NCBI GenBank assembly: GCA_900542875.1
Contig: UQPH01000003.1
Location: forward strand, 1-64,000
Origin: an uncultured Eubacterium sp.
GTDB taxonomy: Bacteria; Bacillota; Clostridia; Oscillospirales; Acutalibacteraceae
Length of the DNA stretch: 64,000 nt
Direction: 5' to 3'
Shown: piece by piece, positions 50,498-59,946 of the stretch
Position numbering within the stretch: position 1 is the first letter of the stretch
How the letters are laid out: each line of letters starts with the position of its first letter
Notes under the pieces: generated by a model
The model's database searches: none
What the model was told of the DNA's origin: nothing
The model's input: only the letters and a program-made list of their open reading frames with translations
Made by a program: the position numbers and the translations under genes

Positions 50498-53287
50498 TTA
50501 CAGTTGTTTCATGGTTTCGGCACAATGTGCACAAAGAGTAGGATGCTCACTGTCCTGACCGACGGTGTCGGAAAACTTCCAGCAACGTTCGCACTTTTCG
50601 CCGTCTGCCTTATTAACGGTAATGCTAAGACCCTTAACATCACCCTTGAATTCTCCTTCGCCGTCTGCAATTTCAACAGCGGAAGTGATGAAAATTTCCG
50701 GAAGTGACTTAAGTTCGGATTTAAGGAAGTCTGCAAGTTCGCCATCTGCATAAAGAGTAACCTTAGCCTCAAGCGGCTTACCGATAACCTTTTCGTTTCT
50801 TGCAAGTTCAAGAGCCTTTTGAACATCGGTTCTTATCTCGTGAATTCTGTCCCACTTTGCGATAAATGCTTCATCAGTCTCGATATAATCCGCAGTCGGA
50901 ATACTGTTAAAGAGCGGGCCCTCGGGATTTCTTGACTTATCGTGCTTCATCGCTGTCCAAATCTCGTCACATGTAAATGCAAGAATAGGAGTAAGAATAA
51001 GTGTAAGAGCATCAAGAACCTTATACAATACCGTCTGAGCCGCTCTTCTGCTCTTTGAATCGGGAGCAGTGGTATAGAGTCTGTCTTTAAGAACATCAAA
51101 GTAGAAGTTTGACATATCAACAACACAGAAGTTATGCAGAGCATGGGCGGTAGTATGATATTCGTACTCATCATAGCCCTTTCTTGCAATCGCAATAACC
51201 TCATCAAGTTTCATAAGAGCGTACTTGTCAAGTTCTTCAAATTCGTCGTTTGAAACCATATCCTTATCGGGGTCAAAATCGTAGAGATTACCGAGACAAT
51301 ATCTTGCCGTATTTCTGAGTTTACGATAGTTATCGGAAATCTGCTTCAAAATCTCCGGGCTGATACGGATATCTGCGTGATAATCGGCAGAAGCAACCCA
51401 AAGACGAAGAATATCTGCGCCGTACTTACTGATAATTTCCTGCGGAGCAATACCGTTGCCGAGCGATTTAGACATCTTTCTGCCCTCACCGTCAACTGTC
51501 CAGCCGTGAGTAATAATCTGCTTATAAGGAGCACCGTCACCTGCCGCAACAGAAGTAAGAAGCGATGACTGGAACCAGCCTCTGTACTGGTCCGCACCCT
51601 CAAGATATACATCGGCAGGCCATTTAAGATACGGTCTTTTTCTACATACAGCGGCATGAGATGAACCGGAATCAAACCATACATCCATAATGTCGCTTTC
51701 CTTTTCAAAGCCGTTTGACTTGCCGCAATGAGGACACTTAAAGCCTTCAGGAAGGAAATATTCAGCATCGTGTGCATACCAAGCGTCTGAACCTTCCTTG
51801 CCGAATATATCGGAAACCTTCTGCATAACGCCGTCATCAATAATTTCTTTTCCGCAATCCTTACAATATACAACAGGAATCGGAACGCCCCATTTTCTCT
51901 GACGGGAAATACACCAATCGGCACGCTCAAGTACCATTGACTGCAATCTGTCCTTACCCCACTCGGGATACCATTTAACATCCTCGGCAGCCTTAACAGC
52001 TGCATCCTTAAAGTCATCTACCGAGCAGAACCACTGAGAAGTTGCACGGAAAATAACCGGCTTATGACATCTCCAGCAGTGAGGATACTGGTGCTTAATC
52101 TTCTTTAATGCAAAGAGAGCGCCGATTTTATCAAGATATTCTGCGATAGGTTTATTCGCTTCTTCCGTTGTGAGTCCTGCGAACTGACCTGCCTCCTCGG
52201 TAAGCACGCCTTTATTATCAACAGGAACAACAATAGGAATTTCGGGATATTTCTTACAAACAATAAAGTCATCAACACCGTGACCCGGAGCGGTATGAAC
52301 ACAGCCGGTACCGCTTTCGAGAGTTACATGGTCACCCACGATAACAAGTGACGTTCTGTCGATGAACGGGTGAGCCGTCTTCATATATTCGAGTTCATCG
52401 CCACGAATAATTCCGACAGTCTCATAATCCGTAATACCTGCGTCAGCCATTGCAGCAGGTGCAAGGTCGGTAGCCATTACATAGTACTCACCGTTAGCCT
52501 TAAGAAGGCTGTACTCATAATTAGGGCCTACGCAGATAGCAACATTAGCAGGAAGAGTCCAGGTAGTTGTTGTCCAAATAACAAAATATGTTTTATCGAG
52601 TTCGGCACCGAGAGCGGTAAGTTTACCGAAATCCTCGGTTACCTTAAACTTAACATAGATAGAATGGCACGGGTCCTCTGCATATTCAATCTCTGCCTCT
52701 GCAAGAGCGGTATTACAATCCGAGCACCAATATACCGGCTTCAAACCCTTATAAATATAGCCCTTAGACGCCATATTAGCAAAGACCTTAATCTGCTCCT
52801 GCTCGAATTCCTTTTTCAAAGTGATATACGGGTTATCCCATTCCGCAATGATACCCATTCTCTTAAAGCTTTCTCTCTGCAAATTAACATAACCGAGAGC
52901 TGTATCACGACAAATCTTACGAAGTTCCAAGTCGGAAATGTTTGACTCTGCGGTAATGCCTGCTTTCTTACGAGCGGCAAGTTCAGTCGGCAAACCGTGA
53001 GTGTCCCAACCGGGTACGAACGGAGACTTAAAGCCTGTCATATTTTTATATCTTACGATAAAGTCCTTTAATGTCTTATTAAGTGCGTGACCGATATGAA
53101 TATCGCCGTTTGCATACGGAGGTCCGTCATGGAGAACGAAAAGCGGTTTGCCCTCGTTATAATCCATAAGTTTCTTATACTGGTCGTTTTCATTCCACTT
53201 TTTGAGGAATTCAGGCTCTCTTTGCGGGAGTGATGCTCTCATCGGAAAGTCTGTCTTTGGTAAATTAAGTGTCTTATTATAGTCCAT
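50498..53287 (-). CDS. ileS: Isoleucyl-tRNA synthetase
   Basis: A 929-residue class I synthetase. It has HIGH in DGPPYANGDIHIGHALNK, the editing domain (residues 200-390, TWTLPANVAI and TAPGHGVDD), KMSKS in DGEGRKMSKSLGNG and a C-terminal zinc site (CERCWKF ... CAHCAE). The zinc tail places it with the bacterial type. GGAG lies nine bases before the ATG. No T-box leader is present in the 29-bp gap to divIVA. Confidence 0.96.
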   Translation of the reverse strand: MDYNKTLNLPKTDFPMRASLPQREPEFLKKWNENDQYKKLMDYNEGKPLFVLHDGPPYANGDIHIGHALNKTLKDFIVRYKNMTGFKSPFVPGWDTHGLPTELAARKKAGITAESNISDLELRKICRDTALGYVNLQRESFKRMGIIAEWDNPYITLKKEFEQEQIKVFANMASKGYIYKGLKPVYWCSDCNTALAEAEIEYAEDPCHSIYVKFKVTEDFGKLTALGAELDKTYFVIWTTTTWTLPANVAICVGPNYEYSLLKANGEYYVMATDLAPAAMADAGITDYETVGIIRGDELEYMKTAHPFIDRTSLVIVGDHVTLESGTGCVHTAPGHGVDDFIVCKKYPEIPIVVPVDNKGVLTEEAGQFAGLTTEEANKPIAEYLDKIGALFALKKIKHQYPHCWRCHKPVIFRATSQWFCSVDDFKDAAVKAAEDVKWYPEWGKDRLQSMVLERADWCISRQRKWGVPIPVVYCKDCGKEIIDDGVMQKVSDIFGKEGSDAWYAHDAEYFLPEGFKCPHCGKSNGFEKESDIMDVWFDSGSSHAAVCRKRPYLKWPADVYLEGADQYRGWFQSSLLTSVAAGDGAPYKQIITHGWTVDGEGRKMSKSLGNGIAPQEIISKYGADILRLWVASADYHADIRISPEILKQISDNYRKLRNTARYCLGNLYDFDPDKDMVSNDEFEELDKYALMKLDEVIAIARKGYDEYEYHTTAHALHNFCVVDMSNFYFDVLKDRLYTTAPDSKSRRAAQTVLYKVLDALTLILTPILAFTCDEIWTAMKHDKSRNPEGPLFNSIPTADYIETDEAFIAKWDRIHEIRTDVQKALELARNEKVIGKPLEAKVTLYADGELADFLKSELKSLPEIFITSAVEIADGEGEFKGDVKGLSITVNKADGEKCERCWKFSDTVGQDSEHPTLCAHCAETMKQL

Positions 53288-53316
53288 TAATTTATGCTCC
53301 TTATATGTTTGTTATA

Positions 53317-54597
53317 TTATTTTTTCTTTTTGAATATGCCCTTGAACTTAGGCTGAGGCTCGTCGTCCTCATCACCCTCAGGCGGGATAAGAGAAATGGT
53401 TTGGCTCTTATCATTATGTACGTCCTGCTGATTTACATTAAAGTAAGCCTCGAAAGGAAGTTCGCCCGAATTGTCAAACAAATCATCATCGTCTTCCATA
53501 TCGGCGTCCTCGCTGATTTCCGGAATAGGTGAATCGGATTTAATCGGCGTAATCTGGTTTTGAGAAAAAGCCTCGACTGCTTCCATCGGGTCGGCAGGCT
53601 CATCTTCTTCTATTACCGGCTTTTCGTCATCTTCGGTAATATCGTCCTCATCGTCATCGTCCGTAATTTCCTCGTACTCGATTTCGTTAAGGTCGAAAGC
53701 AGGCTCTTTATTATCTTCTTCACGCTCGTACTCGGTTTCTTCTTCGGAGTCCTCTGCATCATCTGCCGCAATCACTTCTTGCAAATCCTCTGCTTCTTCT
53801 GCCTCGGCATCCTCGGTGTCATCACCGCTTTCTTCTGATGAAATCGGCTGCGGAATAGAAGAAGTGAACTCTTCAATCTCATCAACCAAGCCCGAAACCT
53901 CGCTGTCTATCTCGGCAATACTCTTTTCCTCTGCATCGGTATCGTCGTTTTCTTTATCGAGTTTTGCACTGTTCAATGCGTCAAGTTCGTTATTATAAAG
54001 GCTCTTAACCTTTTCGATAAATTCCTTAGCGTCATTTTTAATTGTGTTTGAAAGAATTTCGTATGCTTCCTTTTCTGCCTTTGACTTTGCAATCAAATCG
54101 TCGCTTATCTGCTTAGCCTGATCCAAAATATCTTGAGCGACAACCTTTGCGGATGCGATTACCTCGTTAGCCTTATCCTGCGCCTTATTTGTAATTTCCT
54201 CTGCCTGCTGAGTTTTCTCGGCAATGAGATTTGTTGAATACTCTCTTGCGCTGCTGATTATTTTATCCGACTCTGCTTTTGCATTTGCGACCGTATCCTT
54301 AGCAGTCTCCTCGCTCTTTGAAATAAGAAGCGACGCCGTTTCGTTTGACTCCTTTGTAATCTTGTCAGCCATCTTTTGAGCGGTAACAAGAGCAGTTTTA
54401 ATAGCGTCCTCCTCCTGTCTGTACTCCTCTATCTTGCCGGCAAGCACCTCAAGCTTATGATAGAGATCGCCGCTTTGCTTTTCGTAGGCATCGATTGTAG
54501 CCGCACTTTCCGCCATCAATGCGTCAACCTCGGCAATATTATAGCCGTTTTGAGTGATTTCCAAATCCTTTTGTCTAAGCTCCTTAGAACTAATCAT
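53317..54597 (-). CDS. DivIVA-like coiled-coil protein with long acidic tail
   Basis: A 426-residue protein. Residues 1-60 match the DivIVA lipid-binding domain (DLEITQNGYNIAEVDALM, the GY-x3-EVD pattern). Residues 35-200 are a long coiled coil rich in Ala, Lys and Glu. Residues 215-395 are an acidic low-complexity tail (runs of Asp and Glu), ending in the basic FKGIFKKKK. Typical DivIVA proteins are 160-250 residues, so the tail is extra. DivIVA proteins mark curved membrane at poles and septa. It follows sepF and precedes ileS, as in many Firmicutes. Confidence 0.85.
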   Translation of the reverse strand: MISSKELRQKDLEITQNGYNIAEVDALMAESAATIDAYEKQSGDLYHKLEVLAGKIEEYRQEEDAIKTALVTAQKMADKITKESNETASLLISKSEETAKDTVANAKAESDKIISSAREYSTNLIAEKTQQAEEITNKAQDKANEVIASAKVVAQDILDQAKQISDDLIAKSKAEKEAYEILSNTIKNDAKEFIEKVKSLYNNELDALNSAKLDKENDDTDAEEKSIAEIDSEVSGLVDEIEEFTSSIPQPISSEESGDDTEDAEAEEAEDLQEVIAADDAEDSEEETEYEREEDNKEPAFDLNEIEYEEITDDDDEDDITEDDEKPVIEEDEPADPMEAVEAFSQNQITPIKSDSPIPEISEDADMEDDDDLFDNSGELPFEAYFNVNQQDVHNDKSQTISLIPPEGDEDDEPQPKFKGIFKKKK

Positions 54598-54618
54598 AAT
54601 AATGCATATCCTCCTGCT

Positions 54619-55101
54619 TTATTTTGTAAACATTCCGTTGTTTTCAAGTTCGTCAATAAGATCACCCATAACGTCAACATTATACGGAGTGATAATATAT
54701 GTAGAGTTGGCAACACGCTTAATCTGTCCGTTATTTGCGTAAGCAACACCCGACAGAAAATCGAGAAGTCTCCTTGCTATCTCACGGTTTGCGCTTTCAA
54801 GATTAAGCACAACGGTTCGTCTTTCATTAAGATTATCGGCAATAGCGGCAGCCTCTTCAAAGCCCTCCGGCTTTACAAGTACAACCTGAAGCTGTGCCGT
54901 TGTATGAATATTTACTACCTTATCGCTCTTTTGTCTTCTGGAGGAATGCTCCGTTCTCTCCTCACGCTCGGGGACGGTTTCCCTTTCCTCTCTTTCTCTC
55001 CTGCGAGGCGGCTTAACGAAACTTTCCGAATTGTCGTAGTATTCGTCGAAATCGTCGGTATCGTCCGTCATTATGTCCTTTATCTTATCAAAAAATCCCA
55101 T
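54619..55101 (-). CDS. sepF: Cell division protein SepF
   Basis: A 160-residue FtsZ-binding protein. It has the N-terminal amphipathic membrane helix (MGFFDKIKDIM), a charged disordered linker with Glu/Arg repeats (residues 20-60), and the SepF core domain (VNIHTTAQLQVVLVKPEGFE, RRTVVLNLESANREIARRLL, DFLSGVAYANNGQIKRVANS). It bundles FtsZ at the septum, partly replacing FtsA. It lies 19 bp after yggS and 21 bp before divIVA. Confidence 0.95.
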   Translation of the reverse strand: MGFFDKIKDIMTDDTDDFDEYYDNSESFVKPPRRREREERETVPEREERTEHSSRRQKSDKVVNIHTTAQLQVVLVKPEGFEEAAAIADNLNERRTVVLNLESANREIARRLLDFLSGVAYANNGQIKRVANSTYIITPYNVDVMGDLIDELENNGMFTK

Positions 55102-55120
55102 CTTTTCATTATCCTTTCAA

Positions 55121-55846
55121 TCAGTTGTAATGCCTTGCTCCGAATATAGCAGAGCCGACTCTTACAATATTTGAACCCTCGAGAACAGCTTGCTCGTAAT
55201 CGGCGCTCATTCCCATAGAGAGAATATCCATATTTACATTATCAATATTTTTTTCCTTAAGGGAGAGAAACTTATCGTGCATCTTTGCAAAATATTTTCT
55301 GACTTCGTTTTCATCGCAAATCGGCGGTATTGTCATGAGTCCCTTAATTTTAATGTTTTGCATCTCGGCAAGCTCGTATATCAGCTCATCAAGTTCCGAC
55401 ATATCGCAACCGCTCTTTGATTCCTCATTTCCGATATTGACCTCAATGAGAATATTCGCAACACAGTCTGCCTTTGAAAACTGCTTTTGTATTTCCTTTG
55501 CAAGTTTTACGGAATCGACAGATTCAATCATATCCACTCTGCCTGCAATGTATTTTACCTTATTAGTCTGCAAATGTCCTATAATATGCTTTTCCACGCC
55601 GTCAAGATGCAGCGTTTCAAGTTTTGAGCAATACTCCTGCACCTTATTTTCGCCGATGAGATTCGCACCCAAATCAAGAACGGGATTGATATATTCCGGC
55701 TCTACTGTCTTTGTAACGCACATAAGGCGTACATCGTTTTCGCTCCTGCCCGCTTTGATTGCGGTTTCGGCAACATCGTTTTTTATTCGCCTGTAATTAT
55801 CTACGGTTCTTTGAACTCTTGCCTCATCAAGTATAAACTTTTCCAT
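55121..55846 (-). CDS. yggS: YggS-family pyridoxal phosphate homeostasis protein
   Basis: A 241-residue single-domain alanine-racemase-fold protein that binds PLP and keeps vitamin B6 and amino acid pools in balance. Signatures are RLMCVTKTV with the PLP lysine, GANLIGENKVQEYCSKLE, HIGHLQTNKVKYIAG and LSMGMSADYEQAV. I chose ATG 55846, downstream of AAGGAT; it overlaps the end of the HlyD-like gene by 20 bp. In Firmicutes it is a standard partner of sepF. Confidence 0.93.
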   Translation of the reverse strand: MEKFILDEARVQRTVDNYRRIKNDVAETAIKAGRSENDVRLMCVTKTVEPEYINPVLDLGANLIGENKVQEYCSKLETLHLDGVEKHIIGHLQTNKVKYIAGRVDMIESVDSVKLAKEIQKQFSKADCVANILIEVNIGNEESKSGCDMSELDELIYELAEMQNIKIKGLMTIPPICDENEVRKYFAKMHDKFLSLKEKNIDNVNMDILSMGMSADYEQAVLEGSNIVRVGSAIFGARHYN

Positions 55847-57059
55847 TTTCAAGATCCTTTCCCTGAGTAATTATCTTATCATAAAGATGGATAGCATCTT
55901 CATTTTCCGTATCATATTTTACCAAGGCGTAATCATCGGTATTATATATAACCTCTGCCTCACGGAATTTAACCTGGCTTGCTATAAGAACATAAACGCC
56001 CTTCTTGCCGTCAACTATATGAAGTGCCTGATTGGGCACCTTAATGCCCTCGTAGGTATCGGTTCTTATTTCTATTTCTGTTTTTCTGAGCCTTGCCACA
56101 TCATCGTTCATCACATTGCAACTTAAAACAAGCAAGGTTTGCTCGTCCTCCGGACTCGGTTCTGCGCCCGTCACCACAGTGGCTTTGAGAACTAAATTAT
56201 GATTATCGCTCAAAGCGACCTCAACGGTTGAGCCGTTTTTAATATTCTGCACCTTATCACTGGGAACAAGCGCCTGAATGTACCAATCGTAGCCCGTAAC
56301 CAACTTACCCAAATTTGAGGCGTTGTCGGATTTTTCTTCGGACTTAATTTGGCTCATATATTCGTTAAACTCATCAACGGTGGTATCCGTCGCCTTATCG
56401 TAATCAACCAAAGATTCGTAGCCGTCGGTGTAATTATAATACACGCCTGAAGAATCGGTAGTGATATAACTGTCGGGAGCGGAGTCCTCATATTTTGCCG
56501 CCTCGGTTGTGAGTTGAGAAATATGGCTCTGCAAATCAACTTCTTCTCCGATAACGAGTTCTTTTTTTACGAGTGAACTGTTAAGTTCCTGCTCTGCCTC
56601 GGTATAACTGCCGTTTGACAAAGCGTCACTGTAAGAAATAACCTTTTGCTCTATATCCTTATTTGCGGTTTGCAAATCGGAAGACTGCCCGATAGTTTGA
56701 GACTGCAAGCCCTCGTAATACGAAAGTTGAGTGTGATAATCCAAATACTTTGCATAATCGGAGGCTTTTTCGTTACTCGAAAACACCATACCGATATTTG
56801 CTCCGACTTTCGCCTTATCTCCGTCGTTAAAGCACGCAACGGTAACGCCGCTGTCAGCGTTTTGAATCGTTTTTTCATTTCTTACGATAAGAGCGTCGGC
56901 ATTGATTTTTTCATAAACAGTCGAAACAACAGCCGTCTGCGTTTTTAATTCGATATGCGTTACGGTATAAAACTCATAGCCGATAACCAAAGCAATAACA
57001 AGTATTACCGCAATTATTGCCGCATTACTTTTATTTAATTTTTCGCTTTGCTTTTTCAT
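55827..57059 (-). CDS. HlyD-like membrane-anchored adaptor protein
   Basis: A 410-residue single-pass protein with a membrane anchor near residues 13-31 and a long exported part. The barrel-sandwich region is recognisable (DALIVRNEKTIQNADSGVTV and later NLGKLVTGYDWYIQALVPSD, KVQNIKNGSTVEVALSDN, VPNQALHIVDGKKGVYVL), separated by a helical hairpin near residues 90-175. No efflux ATPase or permease gene is adjacent. Similar proteins occur upstream of yggS-sepF in Clostridia and may have a role in division or envelope assembly. I chose ATG 57059. Confidence 0.75.
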   Translation of the reverse strand: MKKQSEKLNKSNAAIIAVILVIALVIGYEFYTVTHIELKTQTAVVSTVYEKINADALIVRNEKTIQNADSGVTVACFNDGDKAKVGANIGMVFSSNEKASDYAKYLDYHTQLSYYEGLQSQTIGQSSDLQTANKDIEQKVISYSDALSNGSYTEAEQELNSSLVKKELVIGEEVDLQSHISQLTTEAAKYEDSAPDSYITTDSSGVYYNYTDGYESLVDYDKATDTTVDEFNEYMSQIKSEEKSDNASNLGKLVTGYDWYIQALVPSDKVQNIKNGSTVEVALSDNHNLVLKATVVTGAEPSPEDEQTLLVLSCNVMNDDVARLRKTEIEIRTDTYEGIKVPNQALHIVDGKKGVYVLIASQVKFREAEVIYNTDDYALVKYDTENEDAIHLYDKIITQGKDLENGKVYT

Positions 57060-57065
57060 AAACAA

Positions 57066-57986
57066 TCAACCCAAAAGAAATTTACGGGACATAGACACAG
57101 CCTCGTTTATCAATTCGTCATTTGTCATTTTATCGGCATAAAGCCAATTAATTTCATCGTTTCGTCTAAACCATGTAAGCTGTCGCTTAGCATATCTCCT
57201 GGTCGCTCTTTTAAGATTTTCCACCGCCTCGTCATAAGATATTTCACCGTTTATATACGGCAAAAGTTCCTTATGTCCGATAGCCTGTTTAGAGGTTACG
57301 CCAACCTTTGAGAGCATATTTCTCGCTTCCGTCTCCAGTCCGTTTTCGAGCATCAAATCAACTCTTTTATTAATTCTGTCATAAAGTTTCTGTCTGTTCA
57401 CATACGAAACGCCGATATAAAGTGCTTCATACGGAGACAAGGCGGTAAGCGATTCTTTATTCTGCTGAGTTTTCGTAGTGCCTGCAAGACAAAGTTCCAA
57501 AGCACGGATAACTCTTTTTCTGTTATTGGGGTGTATTTCTTCTGCCGCCTGAGGGTCAAGCGTTTTGAGGCGATTATAGAGCATTTCATTATCAAGCGTT
57601 TGAAGTCTGTCCCTAATCTCCTGCATTACTCCGACCTCGCCGAAGGTAACGCCGTTTGCCAAACTGTCAACAAAAAGTCCTGTTCCGCCGACAACAATCG
57701 GAACCCTGCCCCGAGAAGTAATATCCTTTATTTTCTCTGCGGCGTCCTTTACAAAATCGGCAACGCTGTATGCCGTATCGGCGTCAAGAAATTCTGTCAA
57801 ATGATGAGGAATGCCCTGTTTTTCTTCTTTGGTTGCGACCGCCGTTGCAATCGGCATATCTTTATACACCTGCATGGAATCAGCCGATATTATCTCACCG
57901 TCTATCGCCTTTGCAAGTTCAACGGAAAGTGCCGTCTTGCCCGAAGCCGTAGGACCTACTATACAGATTATTTTCGTCTTACTCAT
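57066..57986 (-). CDS. miaA: tRNA dimethylallyltransferase
   Basis: A 306-residue enzyme that adds an isoprenoid group to A37 of tRNAs reading UNN codons; MiaB, encoded at the right edge, then methylthiolates it. It shows the P-loop GPTASGKTALSVELA, ISADSMQVYKDMPI and the C-terminal RATRRYAKRQLTWFR. The ATG overlaps the mutL stop (TGATG). Confidence 0.95.
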   Translation of the reverse strand: MSKTKIICIVGPTASGKTALSVELAKAIDGEIISADSMQVYKDMPIATAVATKEEKQGIPHHLTEFLDADTAYSVADFVKDAAEKIKDITSRGRVPIVVGGTGLFVDSLANGVTFGEVGVMQEIRDRLQTLDNEMLYNRLKTLDPQAAEEIHPNNRKRVIRALELCLAGTTKTQQNKESLTALSPYEALYIGVSYVNRQKLYDRINKRVDLMLENGLETEARNMLSKVGVTSKQAIGHKELLPYINGEISYDEAVENLKRATRRYAKRQLTWFRRNDEINWLYADKMTNDELINEAVSMSRKFLLG

Positions 57987-59926
57987 CACTGAATCCTGCC
58001 AAACTGTTTTTCTATATCATACTTGGTTATTTTAATCATAACAGGTCTGCCGTGAGGACAATATCTTATATTCGGGTTTGACAGCAGTTTTTTAACGAAC
58101 AGTTCCATCTCGTAAGGTGATGTCTTGTCCCCTGCCTTTACCGCCGCTCTACAAGAAGCGGAATGAAAAATCCAGTCTGCTTTATCGGGTGTAATATCCG
58201 TCTTGCCGTCAAGAAGTTTAGAAGCAGTTTCCTCGATAAGTCCCTTTACATCCTCGCCGTCCAATATCGACGGGCACTCCCTTACGAGCACCGTAGACGA
58301 ACCGAAGTCCTCAACATCAAAACCGCATTTTGCATAAAGTTCCAAATTATTAACAACCGCATTATATTCATCGCCCGAAAGTCTGACGGCAACGGGAGAC
58401 AAAAGTACCTGCGACGATACTTGAGACGAAGCCTTTAACTGTTCAAAATTCATTCTCTCATGTGCGGCGTGCTTGTCTATCATATACATGGCGCCGTCCA
58501 TCTCAATGATGATATATGTCTTAAATGCCTCGCCAATCAATCGAAAATTAATCTCCTCAGTCGGTTCTTTATTCGTAAGCGGCTCTCTCTGTGCCGAAGA
58601 ATCATCGTCCGGCTCCGCCTTTTCTTCTTTTATAATCTGCGAAGCGGGAGAAGTAAATTTTTGCATCGGCTCGGCAGAACCCAAATTGTTTTCCTTTTCA
58701 AGTTCGCTGAGACTGATTTTATAATTACTCTCTGGAATAGCGCTTAACTTATCGTCTGCACATTCCGCCTTATCGGGAGTATGTGACGGAGCGGCAACAC
58801 GCCAAAAATCATCCGCACTCTCCTGCCTAAATTTAATCTGCGTTGCCTCGGGCTTCGGAGTAAAGAAATCAAGTTTACCGTTTACCGTTGTCTGCATAGG
58901 CTGAGTCTTAGTCTTAAACTTAGCCTCTACGGGAGTATCGAGCGTTTCAATAGCCGATTTAACTCCGTAGTAAACAAGTTCAAATACGGGTCGTTCGTTT
59001 ACGAATCTCACCTCAATCTTTGCCGGGTGAACATTCACATCGACAAAAGACGGGTTACATTCGATATTCAGCACACAACCCGGAAACTTGCCGACCATAA
59101 TCGAATTACGGTAAGCCTGCTCCAAAGCCGCCATAGCAGTCTGTGATTTTACATATCGGGAATTGATAAAGAAATACTGCATTGCCCTGCTTTTTCTCGA
59201 GAGGGCAGGTTTTGTGACAAAACCCGAAACGTGCATATTATTAATATCGTAATCGACCGGAATAAGAGAAGAAGTGAATTCTCTGCCGAGCACGCTGTAA
59301 ATCGTGTCCTTGAGATTTCCGTTCCCCGAGGTGATGAGCGTCTGCTTTGAATCCCTGATAAATCTAAAAGAAATTTCGGGGTGACTCAAAGCGATTTTTT
59401 CCACCACGCTTGCAACTGCGTTGCCCTCGGTGACATCCTTTTTTAGGAATTTCATTCTTGCCGGAGTGTTATAAAAAATATCGGACACCGCTATGGTTGT
59501 ACCGTTCGGACAGCCTGCGTCCTTCAAGGAGATTTCCTGTGAACCTGCGATTTCATAACAGGTGCCGACCTCCTCGTCTGCACTCTTCGTAAGAAGCTGA
59601 ACCCTTGCAACGGCTGAAATGGAAGCCATAGCCTCTCCTCTAAAACCGAGAGTTCCTATATGTTCCAAATCATTTCCTGTTTCTATCTTTGAGGTTGCGT
59701 GCGACACAAAGACCTTTTTTACCTCGCTTCGTGCAATGCCGCAGCCGTCATCCGTTATTCTGATATAAGTAGTACCGCCGTGTTTAATCTCAACGGTAAT
59801 ATTTTTTGCTCCGGCGTCAATGGAATTTTCTATCATTTCCTTAACAACGGAGGACGGGCGTTCAACCACCTCGCCTGCTGCGATAAGTTGATATACTTCC
59901 TTTGGCAATACATTTATTTTCGGCAA
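57986..59926 (-). CDS. mutL: DNA mismatch repair protein MutL
   Basis: A 646-residue GHKL ATPase and endonuclease that acts after MutS. The N-terminal ATPase has AAGEVVERPSSVVKEMIENS and DAGAKN, with DDGCGI and GTLGFRGEA. The C-terminal half has an endonuclease motif DKHAAHERMNFE (a DQHAxxExxxxE variant), as in species without MutH, and CPHGRP near the end. I set the start at TTG 59926: GGAGG lies eight bases upstream, and the in-frame GTG at 59935 is part of that ribosome site; the result, PKINVLPKEV, matches the family N-terminus. Confidence 0.93.
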   Translation of the reverse strand: MPKINVLPKEVYQLIAAGEVVERPSSVVKEMIENSIDAGAKNITVEIKHGGTTYIRITDDGCGIARSEVKKVFVSHATSKIETGNDLEHIGTLGFRGEAMASISAVARVQLLTKSADEEVGTCYEIAGSQEISLKDAGCPNGTTIAVSDIFYNTPARMKFLKKDVTEGNAVASVVEKIALSHPEISFRFIRDSKQTLITSGNGNLKDTIYSVLGREFTSSLIPVDYDINNMHVSGFVTKPALSRKSRAMQYFFINSRYVKSQTAMAALEQAYRNSIMVGKFPGCVLNIECNPSFVDVNVHPAKIEVRFVNERPVFELVYYGVKSAIETLDTPVEAKFKTKTQPMQTTVNGKLDFFTPKPEATQIKFRQESADDFWRVAAPSHTPDKAECADDKLSAIPESNYKISLSELEKENNLGSAEPMQKFTSPASQIIKEEKAEPDDDSSAQREPLTNKEPTEEINFRLIGEAFKTYIIIEMDGAMYMIDKHAAHERMNFEQLKASSQVSSQVLLSPVAVRLSGDEYNAVVNNLELYAKCGFDVEDFGSSTVLVRECPSILDGEDVKGLIEETASKLLDGKTDITPDKADWIFHSASCRAAVKAGDKTSPYEMELFVKKLLSNPNIRYCPHGRPVMIKITKYDIEKQFGRIQ

Positions 59927-59946
59927 GACGGTCACCTCCCTAAAAA

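Noticed and set aside
50440..53316. T-box leader for ileS
   Set aside because: The gene starts 29 bp after divIVA, too little room for a T-box. The hairpin at 50458-50483 is downstream of ileS.
54585..54610. Five-codon upstream frame before divIVA
   Set aside because: An ATG two bases after AGGAGG reads a short peptide overlapping the divIVA start, but the spacing is too short for initiation.
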